Below are positions 51,634 to 61,100 of a stretch of DNA of 64,000 bases, in pieces. The stretch's first letter is position 1, and each line of letters starts with the position of its first letter. The DNA is taken from NCBI RefSeq assembly GCF_934190775.1, contig NZ_CAKPTG010000014.1, positions 8,600 to 72,599 of the forward strand, given 5' to 3'. The notes beneath the pieces were generated by a model. It was not told the DNA's origin, did no database searches, and was given only the letters and a program-made list of their open reading frames with translations. Origin of the DNA: an uncultured Phascolarctobacterium sp. (lineage in GTDB: Bacteria > Bacillota > Negativicutes > Acidaminococcales > Acidaminococcaceae). The translations under genes were made by a program, and so were the position numbers.

Positions 51634-51995
51634 TCACACCCCTTTAATAGGCTCATAGTAAGCAAATCCTATTTCATTTAAACTCACACTATTCCCTAAC
51701 CCAGTTCCCATTGCAAGTGTTCCTCCAGAATAAGACAAATTAGCCTGTATCCCGAGTGCAGTTTTATTAAAATTAACACTCCCCCCAGAATATTCACTTC
51801 TTAAATCACTTTTATTTAATGTTCTTCCTGTAAATCCAATGACCTTGTTGTGCTCTTCAAGCAAACGCTCATAGTATTCTGTTGCATTAGCGATATTTAT
51901 ATTATTTTCGGCAACCAGGTCTGCTTTTCCTGCTTCACTGGCTACGTTGCTGCCTTTAATATTGTACTCAGCAAGTTTTTTAATCTTGTTTAGTT
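51634..51995 (-). pseudogene. Chimeric exoprotein repeat fused to a toxin tail
   Basis: The frame first encodes an internal exoprotein segment (IKGSNVASEAGKADLVAEN, then ATEYYERLLEEHNKV), matching the main gene near 60680-60800, and then jumps to a toxin C-terminus: LNKSDLRSEYSGGSVNFNKT, ALGIQANLSYSGG, IGFAYYEPI. That end aligns with the orphan toxin at 53939 (LTKNELREKYSGL, TMGIQANYSHS, FAVAYFEPI). No start codon in context. A product of recombination or deletion that kept the last 60 toxin residues and the immunity genes. Confidence 0.85.
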
Positions 51996-52429
51996 CTTAT
52001 ATTGTCTAATATGTATCTTATTATACCATCAAATTTTTCGTTATATTCCTCCTTAGTGAATTTGAAATCAAAACCAACTATAGTATTTCCAAAAGACTTG
52101 GTTTTCTTTTCCCTTTCTGGCAATCTGATTTCATATACTTTCCCTTTCATATCATATGACACTTCTATAAGATAATTATTTGAAAAGAACTTATTCCATG
52201 TTTTGTACTTCGTTTTTTTAAAAGGATCTATATCTTCAATATTATCATCTTTGTATTTAGATATACTGTAATTTAAATATTGATCGACAGAGTTTTTCAA
52301 ATCATCTAAACTATCTATTTCTATCATATCCCCCATACTCTCATAAAAGCCAATCGTAGTAACATGATATACTAAAATAGAGATTTTATTAGTACTTTTT
52401 TCAATGAATATGTTAATTAACCCTTGCAT
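51980..52429 (-). CDS. Orphan putative immunity protein (149 aa)
   Basis: Soluble, acidic, Lys/Asp-rich: MQGLINIFIEKSTNKISILV ... IGFYESMGDMIEIDSLDDLK ... FKFTKEEYNEKFDGIIRYIL. AT-rich like the other immunity genes. No toxin remains directly upstream. ATG 52429 has weak AGGTGAT upstream. Assigned only by place and composition. Confidence 0.5.
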   Translation of the reverse strand: MQGLINIFIEKSTNKISILVYHVTTIGFYESMGDMIEIDSLDDLKNSVDQYLNYSISKYKDDNIEDIDPFKKTKYKTWNKFFSNNYLIEVSYDMKGKVYEIRLPEREKKTKSFGNTIVGFDFKFTKEEYNEKFDGIIRYILDNIRTKQD

Positions 52430-53095
52430 TTTATCACCTAATAATTTTCCTTATTATCAACCTATTTCTTTTGCCTGTGTTTGCGCTGCCTGCTAGCGAG
52501 TTTACGCTAATTATTAACATACTTCAAGCGTTAGTACGTGCAATGGCATCCCCAGTCATCGCTTCGCAACGATGACAGCCCCCATTGACGCTAAGACCAA
52601 GTTTGTCACAAAGTGAGAAACTGTTGGTCATGCTAATACCCGAATGGTGCATGGGGCACAAGGCACGTTGCAAAAATTGCGCAAGTATGCTGAAAACTTT
52701 AAGGCTATAGCATTGGATCATCCTTCGCTCACGCCACTCACAGCTCTGTACCCAGAGGAACAAAGAACGTCCTGCCGAACCACGGAAGGCTCGTTCTTCG
52801 CAACAAAACGAATAGCCCATTAGAGGTGTTTTAATAAAATTTTTGCACCATCAAAAATTTTTGTTTCCCACGCTTTCTAAAAGCGCATGGTTTTCTTCCA
52901 GCGTCTTTTGCCACCAAAAGATGCTGCGTAACAACCACATCACAACTAACGGAAGAAAGCTATACCTCCCATCATCATTTAACAGTATCGTAAAAGCAGC
53001 TTAACTATCACAAAGCTACTTTTCGTAACCAATACAATATCATTACACCAACTTTAACTACTTTATCATTTTTGTGGTGTACTCGATTCTTTTTA
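52430..53095. other. Non-coding junction region with repeat-like sequence
   Basis: No gene supported. 52540-52620 resembles the palindromic repeats of 0.9-1.9 kb (CCCCAGTCATCGCTTCGCAACGATGACAG split by a central loop). Then blocks such as GGTGCATGGGGCACAAGGCACG and a CGTCCTGCCG/CGGAAGG stem. GC-richer than the AT-rich immunity genes around it. Looks like a breakpoint region in the module array. Confidence 0.5.
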
Positions 53096-53575
53096 TTATG
53101 TATTTTTCTTCGATATATAATCATATTTTACATTTATTTCCCATGAGTTAATTCCTATTTTAGCTATTTGAAATATAACATTAACTAATTCCCCTCGTAC
53201 AGTATCCATTCTATGCATCGCAAGACTGTCTTTTTCTACACTTTCGATAACCCATCCTTTTTCTTTTCCCTTTGACTTATAGTAGTCTATAACATTATCA
53301 GCATCTGTATAGGCAAACTTCATCCTTATATCAGGATTTTTTTTAGAAAAGCGAGTATACCTATTAAATGTATATTCCTCCATTACATTAGACTTTAGTA
53401 AATCTAATCGTTTTAAATTGAATAACATGCACTGCCTACCTAATTTCACTTCATTCGGATTGAAAATAATATTATCTCTCATGAACCCACCAAAAGTATA
53501 CAAAAAACATAAGCTTAGGCCAAAATATATCAATAGAATTTTTATATTGAATTTATTCTTTGCTAATAATTTCAT
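53096..53575 (-). CDS. Membrane-anchored immunity-like protein B, copy 1
   Basis: 159 residues from ATG 53575 (AGGAG six bases upstream; frame open to 53632). N-terminal helix ILLIYFGLSLCFLYTFGGFM, then LKRLDLLKSNVMEEY, NPDIRMKFAYTDADNVIDYY and KGKEKGWVIESVEKDSLAMHR. Overlaps protein A by 23 bp. Homologue at 50798. Its KGW...L..R block is also faintly like the block in protein A, so A and B may be ancient duplicates. Confidence 0.75.
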   Translation of the reverse strand: MKLLAKNKFNIKILLIYFGLSLCFLYTFGGFMRDNIIFNPNEVKLGRQCMLFNLKRLDLLKSNVMEEYTFNRYTRFSKKNPDIRMKFAYTDADNVIDYYKSKGKEKGWVIESVEKDSLAMHRMDTVRGELVNVIFQIAKIGINSWEINVKYDYISKKNT

Positions 53576-53942
53576 TGATAACTCCTTTTTGCTTATACTC
53601 AGTAAGTAAATACTTGTATCCTTTCTTTTCATATTCCAAGCTCAAAGACTCATTATCTACTCGTTCTTTTTTTAGTTTCCACCCCTCTTTTTCTAGACAA
53701 GCTTTAATTTGAGAAAACCCTTCAGAATCCATCCTATAAGCAGCCATAACAGTACTCATAGACTGCTTGCTACCTAAGTAAATATGTTCAAGTTTAGTTT
53801 CAGATGAAATTCTAGTAGTAAAAAACGCCTGCATGATTTGTAACTGTTCATCTTTATCATCAAATCCACTAATGAGCCATATAGAAATTGCTAATACCGT
53901 GGTTAATACATAAGCAACTATTTCTTTACTCTTATTCATCAT
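53553..53942 (-). CDS. Membrane-anchored immunity-like protein A, copy 1
   Basis: 129 residues, ATG 53942 overlapping the toxin stop (ATGA), SD GGAGAT. N-terminal helix EIVAYVLTTVLAISIWLISG, then QIKACLEKEGWKLKKERVDN and a short beta-rich end. Direct overlap with an orphan CdiA-CT gene makes immunity the natural role. A membrane-anchored immunity suggests that the toxin acts at the membrane or outside the cytosol (inference). Confidence 0.78.
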   Translation of the reverse strand: MMNKSKEIVAYVLTTVLAISIWLISGFDDKDEQLQIMQAFFTTRISSETKLEHIYLGSKQSMSTVMAAYRMDSEGFSQIKACLEKEGWKLKKERVDNESLSLEYEKKGYKYLLTEYKQKGVINEIISKE

Positions 53943-55318
53943 TTATCTCCTGTTTCTATTGGTTCAAAATAAGCTACAGCAAATTCATATGATGAAATAT
54001 TTCCGTTGCCAGCACCCCAGCCCACCACATTTGTATCTCCAGGAACAGAATGTGAATAATTAGCCTGAATACCCATAGTCGTTTTAGAAAAAGTAATACT
54101 TAAGCCAGAATATTTTTCTCGTAATTCATTCTTTGTTAAATTATCACCTGGTATAGATTGAGATGAAATATTAAAAGATATAAGACTTATCTTTTTTAAT
54201 AAATCATTCACTTTAATATTATCTACACCAACTCCACTACATGCAGAAGCTAGCATAACTTTATATACGTTTCCCTGTCTATCCATTGCATACCCAATAG
54301 AAGCATTTAGACCTATATATTCTGACAACCCTTTGTTAACCCCTAAAGTATATGTTTTTATCTCATTGGCTCCCCACTCAGAACGGTCAATATTATGTAA
54401 CATACCTACAGCTATTTCTTGTTGCCTAAGAGAATTAATTGAATTAATATTCTCACTGACAGTAAAACCTTTAAATTCTCCATTTTCATCTAAATCTATT
54501 CCCCACTCATAGCCTTCGCCAAAAGCTTTTCCTACATCACTTTCATTTGTTTTTTTGTCACATAATTGTTTATATTTTGATTTGATTTGTTTTTTTAGAG
54601 CATACTTTTCATCCGGACTTAATGAATCATTATTTTCGATAGCATCTAGCTCATCTAAGTACTTTTGATAATCATTAAGGGATAAAAAATTATTTTTCGT
54701 TCCACTAGCCGCCGTACTTGCACCTGCCTGCGCCTTTCCTGCAACCAATTGCGATACTACTCCACCAATAATCGCACTTGCCCATTGATGCTTATCTGGT
54801 TCGCCTTCAAATTGCTCAGACAACTTCTTTTGCACCATTTCATTAACAGTTGATGCACTTGCCCCTGCTAGGAAACCATTACCAGTAAGTTCGCTCATGA
54901 TACCGCCTACAAGCGCATGAAGAGCATTCTTTTCGGCACAGCCTTCTTGCCAATTATTTCGCTCTGCAAGCTTATGTATCTCATTATACGCCAATTCGCC
55001 AAACAAATTAGCTAATTCTTGGCGTTCTTCAACCTTCGTTTTATCAAAAATCTCGCCAAGCTTATTAAGGCTATTTTGGGTATCACGATTCAGTTTATTA
55101 ATATCCTGCTTCTGATTCTCTTTATCGCGAATCTCAATAGTACCTTTACTAATAGTAGCTTTTGTTGTGCTTTCAGCTTCTCCGCTTGCAGGCATGCCAA
55201 TATCAGGTGTTATACCTTTTTCATTGTATTCTGCATCATTGTTTTTGTTTACTTTGATGCCAGCTCCACCTGCTTTATAATCCGCTTTGTTTTGGATGTC
55301 TTCATTATGTAAAGCCTT
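53939..55318 (-). CDS. Orphan CdiA C-terminal toxin module 2
   Basis: Open from about 55318 but without a start codon in context; first ATG-like start is near 55195. Residues equal to the main gene from NEDIQNKADYKAGGAGIKVN through the pre-toxin ELANLFGELAYNEIH, then divergent after AASGTKNNFL. A linker SLSPDEKYALKKQIKSKY leads to about 220 residues of toxin rich in Gly and beta strands (GLNASIGYAMDRQGNVYKV, FSKTTMGIQANYSHS, FAVAYFEPIE). No nuclease signature seen. Likely silent until recombined onto an exoprotein. Confidence 0.85.
   Translation of the reverse strand, partial: KALHNEDIQNKADYKAGGAGIKVNKNNDAEYNEKGITPDIGMPASGEAESTTKATISKGTIEIRDKENQKQDINKLNRDTQNSLNKLGEIFDKTKVEERQELANLFGELAYNEIHKLAERNNWQEGCAEKNALHALVGGIMSELTGNGFLAGASASTVNEMVQKKLSEQFEGEPDKHQWASAIIGGVVSQLVAGKAQAGASTAASGTKNNFLSLNDYQKYLDELDAIENNDSLSPDEKYALKKQIKSKYKQLCDKKTNESDVGKAFGEGYEWGIDLDENGEFKGFTVSENINSINSLRQQEIAVGMLHNIDRSEWGANEIKTYTLGVNKGLSEYIGLNASIGYAMDRQGNVYKVMLASACSGVGVDNIKVNDLLKKISLISFNISSQSIPGDNLTKNELREKYSGLSITFSKTTMGIQANYSHSVPGDTNVVGWGAGNGNISSYEFAVAYFEPIETGDK
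54900..55318 (-). repeat. Module repeat (copy in orphan 2)
   Basis: About 330-400 bp nearly identical to 58850-59262 of the main gene, covering the segment from NKADYKAGGAG to ELAYNEIH. Provides homology for toxin exchange. Confidence 0.88.
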
Positions 55319-55556
55319 TGCTACTGACTAGCGACCTTGTTTCTAAACTATGCTACGCTTGCATTCAAACCACAGGAAATTGTACGTTCACCAAACACAA
55401 GCTCTCACCTGCGACAGAACTATTTCTGAAATTTTTTAAAGAATGATGGAGTAAGCAAAAATACCAACCACAGCTTTTGACAAAGACAAATTATAGCTGC
55501 TTTTGCAGTCTTCATATCAACATTAAGTATACCATATTTGGAATGGAATAGTACTC
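55319..55556. other. Short gap between modules
   Basis: No gene or clear terminator. Homology to the exoprotein stops sharply near 55318, marking a recombination breakpoint. Confidence 0.5.
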
Positions 55557-55928
55557 TTAGTTAATAATCAAAAAGCTTAAGTTTACTCCATAAGCATCAC
55601 GTATTAAGAGTAATATATATGGTGCTATAAACACAAAGAAAACTGCAATCAACATAAAAATCAAAGTATTTTGATAAACAAACCTTTTTCCTAAATACTC
55701 AAACTTAATTTTATCTTTATCTCTATAATACATCATTTTTTTAGCATCATTGAAAATTTTAGTCCATAAAAATGCCATAAATATAAGCAATAACTTTATT
55801 GGAAAATATGCTTTCCACGCCTCTTCATTTATACCACACTCTTTATTTGGTAAGATTATATATATAAGATAGAATATAGAATAGAATATCATGTAGTTCT
55901 TTATATAACGACTAGTTGTCTGTTTCAT
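55557..55928 (-). CDS. Putative immunity protein with three or four transmembrane helices
   Basis: 123 residues: helices near 12-26 (YMIFYSIFYLIYIIL), 45-58 (IKLLLIFMAFLW) and 88-112 (TLIFMLIAVFFVFIAPYILLLI). ATG 55928 overlaps the toxin-module stop by 17 bp. Integral membrane immunity proteins usually guard against toxins that cross or damage the inner membrane. Confidence 0.75.
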   Translation of the reverse strand: MKQTTSRYIKNYMIFYSIFYLIYIILPNKECGINEEAWKAYFPIKLLLIFMAFLWTKIFNDAKKMMYYRDKDKIKFEYLGKRFVYQNTLIFMLIAVFFVFIAPYILLLIRDAYGVNLSFLIIN

Positions 55929-57650
55929 GATTTTGTTTTAACTCCTCTATGGTTTTTACATCCATTAAAATTCCTATATCATTTAACATCTCTTTTACTC
56001 TTGTTCTTTCGAAATCATCTGTAATTACTTTATCCCAATTTATATTATCAAGTCTCCCTTTCTTAATCGCAATAACGAAGGAACTAGCATCGCCATATAT
56101 ACTAATTACTTTAGCTGTTATATCTAATTTATTATAAAAATCGTTTCCTAAATTATCTTTAATAAAATTATATTTTTGGCTATCGTTATCAATCAGATCA
56201 TGTTTCGCACCCGAAACATTAGCTATAAGATCATTATTGCTATGAACTAGTAATACTCCAGCGACAGTTATACCTCCTATAAACGTGAAACTACGAATCT
56301 TAGGATCCTTCATTAATTCATAACTCATTTTTAAACCAGCAGACATTTCTAATACATTCCCGACCGTATCATAAACATACTGGCCAGCTTTTTCATGGTG
56401 ATCATCACTAATCACAGTATCTTTATCAAAAAGCGATTCTCTTTTTGATATCACATTGTGATCTTCTAAGGAGATTTCCTTATATGGCATTAATGCTCCT
56501 ATACTGTCTTCTTTATATAGCTCACCATTAGGCTGAACATAATATATACTTCCATCAGAGAATTTTATTCTATCACCAGGCTTTATATTCGCTACAGCTT
56601 CTACTAAATCTCTGCTATATCCTATCATCCAGTCTTTTGTATCAGCTCTTAATTCCACATCATTGCCACTCTTGTCAACTCCAACGACTTCTTTAAAAAT
56701 CTCATATTCGTTTAAATCTCCAACCTTTCCTGTTAATTGAAGCTTATCTTTATTTTTTTCATACCATTCTCTGTTTTGTAGCACAGAAATAACACTATAT
56801 TTAAAATCAACCTTTTCTTTAGCTTTAGTTTTTTGTTCAGGTGTTAGCGTATCATCTTTATCAATAGCAGCTAATTCTTCTTCATATTTCTTCTGTTGCT
56901 CATGCGTCAAATAGTTATTCTTCGTACCACTAGAAGCAGTAGATGCTCCCACCTGCGCATCAGCAGCTACAACCTGAGCTACTACGCCACCAATTAGAGC
57001 ACTTGACCATTGATGCATTGCAGGATTATCCTTGAACATATAGCTCAATTTATCCTGAATCATTTCGTTAATCATAGCACCAGATGCCCCTGCCAAGAAT
57101 CCACTGTTAGTAAGTTCACTCATGATACCACCTACAAGAGCATGAAGAGCATTCTTTTCTGCACTGCCTTCTTGCCAGTCATTTTTTATAGCCAAATCGC
57201 CTACTACTTTATATGCAATCTCTCCAAAAAGTCCAGCGAGATCTTGACGTTCTTCAACCTTCGTCTTATCAAAGATTTCACCAAGCTTATTAAGACTATT
57301 GTGTGTATCACGATTCAAGTCTTTAAGATCCTGCTTCTGGTTCCCTTTATCCCTGATTTCAATCTCACCTTCAGAAACAGTTGCCTTGGTTACGCTTTCA
57401 GCATTATCTTTAGCACCTACACCAATGTTAGGCGTTACACCTGCATCTTTGTTCTTAGCATTCTTAGAGGTATCGACATTGATACCAATACTTCCGGCTT
57501 TATAATCCGCTTTGTTCTGAATATCTTCATAGGTAAGTGTACCTGTGGAGATTTTATTTTTGTCTTTTTCGGCTTCACTAGAGATAATACCGCCTTTAAG
57601 GTCAGCATTAACTTCTACACGGATATCAAATCCTTCTTTAATTATAAATA
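55912..57650 (-). CDS. Orphan CdiA C-terminal toxin module 1
   Basis: Homologous to the main gene from GFDIRVEVNADLKGG (57640) through the pre-toxin ERQDLAGLFGEIAYKVV and boundary GASTASSGTKNNYL, then its own linker DDTLTPEQKTKAKEKVDFKY and a toxin of about 280 residues: SGNDVELRADTKDWMIGYSR, FSDGSIYYVQPNGELYKE, hydrophobic SFTFIGGITVAGVLLV, and C-terminal KQNHETDN. No start codon at the true beginning (an in-frame TAA precedes; first start-like codon gives 57318). Toxin type not recognised. Confidence 0.85.
57110..57560 (-). repeat. Module repeat (copy in orphan 1)
   Basis: Same pre-toxin segment, more diverged: EDIQNKADYKAGSIGINVD, IRDKGNQKQDLKDLNRD, NSLNKLGEIFDKTKVEERQD. Confidence 0.85.
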
Positions 57651-57676
57651 TAGTGCTAATTTATTATGATAAATAT

Positions 57677-58150
57677 TTATGAATTATTAGCAATATTAAT
57701 TATTAATTTTATGTATTCATCTATCTCCTCTTCATTCATTTCATTAATTCCGTTTACTTTATACAATTTTAAATTTGCACAGTATAAATATAATACCTTG
57801 TAATTATAATCTTTGTCAATGAAATCATTTAATGCTTCATACTCTAATTTCCAACCATTCATCATTAAAAAATAGGATATTTTTCGATATGCATCTCTAT
57901 CTCCTGGACGTTTCTTTATATATAACATATAGAGACTCCAAGCAAATTTTTCATCATCAAAATTAAGTAGCCAATTTTTTTTTATTAACAAAGCAAAATC
58001 GTCAACTACTATTTCTTTAACCTCATTTACCTTTATACGCAATTCGTCTTCTAAATATGCTAATAACTCATATATAGGATGACTGTGCTTATAATTCATG
58101 GGTAAGCTAAGTAAATAATCATAAATTGAAACAATTTCCCTTATCGTCAT
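57677..58150 (-). CDS. cdiI: Immunity protein of the main CDI toxin
   Basis: 157 residues, soluble, helical and acidic: IREIVSIYDYLLSLPMNYK, FAWSLYMLYIKKRPGDRDAYRKI, MNEEEIDEYIKLIINI. ATG 58150 uses GGAGG lying in the last codons of the exoprotein gene (TTG 58165 also in frame). Tight coupling to the toxin is the basis for the call. No family recognised. Confidence 0.82.
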   Translation of the reverse strand: MTIREIVSIYDYLLSLPMNYKHSHPIYELLAYLEDELRIKVNEVKEIVVDDFALLIKKNWLLNFDDEKFAWSLYMLYIKKRPGDRDAYRKISYFLMMNGWKLEYEALNDFIDKDYNYKVLYLYCANLKLYKVNGINEMNEEEIDEYIKLIINIANNS

Positions 58151-58151
58151 C

Positions 58152-61100
58152 TTATCTACCTCCAATTACAGCTATTGGATAAAAATCAGATATCTCTATT
58201 CTTCCATTTGCTTTTCTTCCTATTGAAAATTCTATTTTAGTTAGTTCATTTCTTAATGTTTTAGGATTATATAAATACATATTGCATGATAAATACTCAG
58301 GTCTGCCTCTTCCAAAAACAGGATATTGAGTATTATTATATTTATGTTCAGCATAACCAATTATAGCTGCTGAAATAAGCGCCGACAATACATGTTTTCT
58401 ATCAGTTGAACTAAAAGGTGGAACTATTCCTCTTGATTGACTTTTATGATCATCTCTATAGCCATGTCCAAATTTTATATCTAAATAGTCTCCATTACCA
58501 AAATCTAGTTTGATTATCTCTTGTTCCGTACCAGCATTATATACATCACAATGTGATAATGCATATTGTATCTCTGACAAATAGACAGTTACAATTTGTC
58601 TATTTGAAACACCTAATTTTTTTAAATCAAATGTTCCATAGACATCTTCAAATCTATTATACTTTGTAGCACTAGCAGCAACACTCGCCCCAGCTTGCGT
58701 ATTACCAGACACTAAGTCACTAATCACTGCTCCTAAGACAGCACTAACCCACTGCGCCTTATCAGGATCACCATCTGCAACTTTAACTATTTCTTCAATA
58801 ACCAGCTTGTTTATTCCAGCAGCAGTTGCACCAGCAAGAAAATCTCCCCCAGTAAGCTTACTCATAATTCCACCAACAACTGCATGATATAGAGCTTTCT
58901 GTTCGTTGCTGCCATCCATGTAGTGAATCTCATTATACGCCAATTCGCCAAACAAATTTGCTAATTCCTGGCGTTCTTCAACCTTCGTCTTGTCAAATAT
59001 TTCACCAAGCTTATTAAGGCTGTTTGCATTATCACGATTCAGCTTATTGATATCCTGCTTTTGGTTTTCCTTATCACGAATTTCAATTGTACCTTTGCTA
59101 ATTGTAGCTTTCGTTGTACTCTCAGCTTCTCCGCTTGCAGGCATACCAATATCAGGTGTTATACCTTTTTCATTGTATTCTGCATCATTGTTTTTGTTTA
59201 CTTTGATGCCAGCTCCACCGGCTTTATAATCCGCTTTATTTTGGATGTCTTCAAAAGTCAGCGTACCAGTAGAAATCTTATTCTTGTCAGCATCAGCAGT
59301 ACTTGAAATAATACCGCCTTTGAGGTCAGTGTTTTCACCTACGTTAATCTCAAAGCCGTCTTTGCCAGCGTAGATACCGCTTTGCTCAATTACGCTTTCA
59401 TATTTGCTATCAATCTTGCCAACACTTGCACTGCCGCTAACTGCTTTATTACTGCCAAGACCAACGCTCGCGCCAACAGATTTATTGCTTTCTTTGTAGT
59501 TGTTGCTATCCTGCTTGCTTTCAATATTAAGGTCTCCGCCTACGCTACTGGTTACTTTTTCGCCACTCAGCTTGCCACCTTTAATATTGGTGTCATTACC
59601 ACTTGCAAAATTCAAATCTTTATTGGCAGTTACATTGCTTTCATTATAGCTGGTGCCATTTGCAGACACTTCTCCCTTGGACATACTGCCAGAAATGCTG
59701 TAGCTTGGCCCTTTGCCAAGTTCTAGGCTTGCGCCAACGCTTGCACTGCTGGATTTAGAATTCTGCTCCAGCTTGTTGGTTGTTTTAGACGCAGTTATAT
59801 TAAGGTTTTCTTTAGCGTTTAAGGTAACGTCCTTGCCTTTAACATTGCTGCCAGTGATGTTTATATCCTTCTTCGTAGAAGTAACATTAACATCTACACC
59901 AGCCTTTACTTCGCTAGCATTAGCTACTACAGTTGTACTCTTGCTTTCGCTCTTACTATTCGTTGTGCCAATGCTGACATTAATAGACAAGTTTTCGTTT
60001 ACCTTGCCACCGCCATTGCTTTTAATATTTTTGATAGCTTTATCAGCATCCTTGTAGCCTTTGACGGCAACCAAAGCACCAAGGCGTTTATCTTCAACCT
60101 CTGTTACATGTTTTACGCTATTCGCTGCGTTATTTACAACATCTACATAACCGCCGCCAACAGAAACACTCAGTCCTGTTCTTTTAAACTCATGCTTCTC
60201 CTGCGCATTATAAATGCTGTTGCTGTTTTCAATGCTGACATTCTCGCTGGTGATATTTATATCCTTACCTGCGACAACACTGCTACCTTTAATGATTGCA
60301 GCCTTATCAGCATCCAGGTTCACATTGCCCTTAACGCTGCCAACTGTGCTTCCCACCTGCTCAGTGTTCTGGTTGGCGTACTGGTCCTTCTGCTTTTCCT
60401 TGCCAATGGTAAAGCCCAAGCCACCGCCAGTAAACACACCGCTCTTCTTTACAGATTTAATATATTCGCTTTCGCTTGTCTGCTCCGCACTGCCGATATT
60501 CAGATTGCCGCCGGTTTTTACGCTTACGTCATTATCTGCAACTACGTTGCTGCCTGTGATGTTCGTATCTTTTTTGCTGCTAATCGCAATTTCTCCGGCA
60601 GAAACATTGCTGCCGACAACAGTATTCTGCTTACTGTAATCATAAATATCCGTTGTTTTAGATGAAAGCAATCCACTGACCTTGTTGTGCTCTTCATGCA
60701 GGCGCTCATGGTATTCTGTTGCATTAGTGATATTTATATTATTTTCGGCAACCAGGTCGGCTTTTCCTGCTTCACTGGCTACGTTGCTGCCTTTTATATT
60801 TATATCTTTGCCACTTGCAATACTGATATCGTTCTTCGCCGCAATAGTCGTGCCTTTTACAGCTTCATCCACCTGCTTGTTATGGTTGTAATAGCTGCCG
60901 CCACGGTTGCCCACTTCGCTTTCCTCGCTGTACAAATCTTTGACAGCAGTCAGGTTCACATCGCCTTTAGCATTCAAGTCCACATCATTTTTTGCACTCA
61001 AAATACCACCAGCAACGCTGATGTCCTTTTTAGCATTCAGGCGGATGTTCTCGCCGCTCAGCGCACTTTGCTGGTGCTGCACGTCATGGATTTCTGCTGA

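Noticed and set aside
52524..52820. 98-codon minus-strand frame in the CDI junction
   Set aside because: Made of repeat-like GC-rich sequence (GDAIART type end); no SD and atypical composition.
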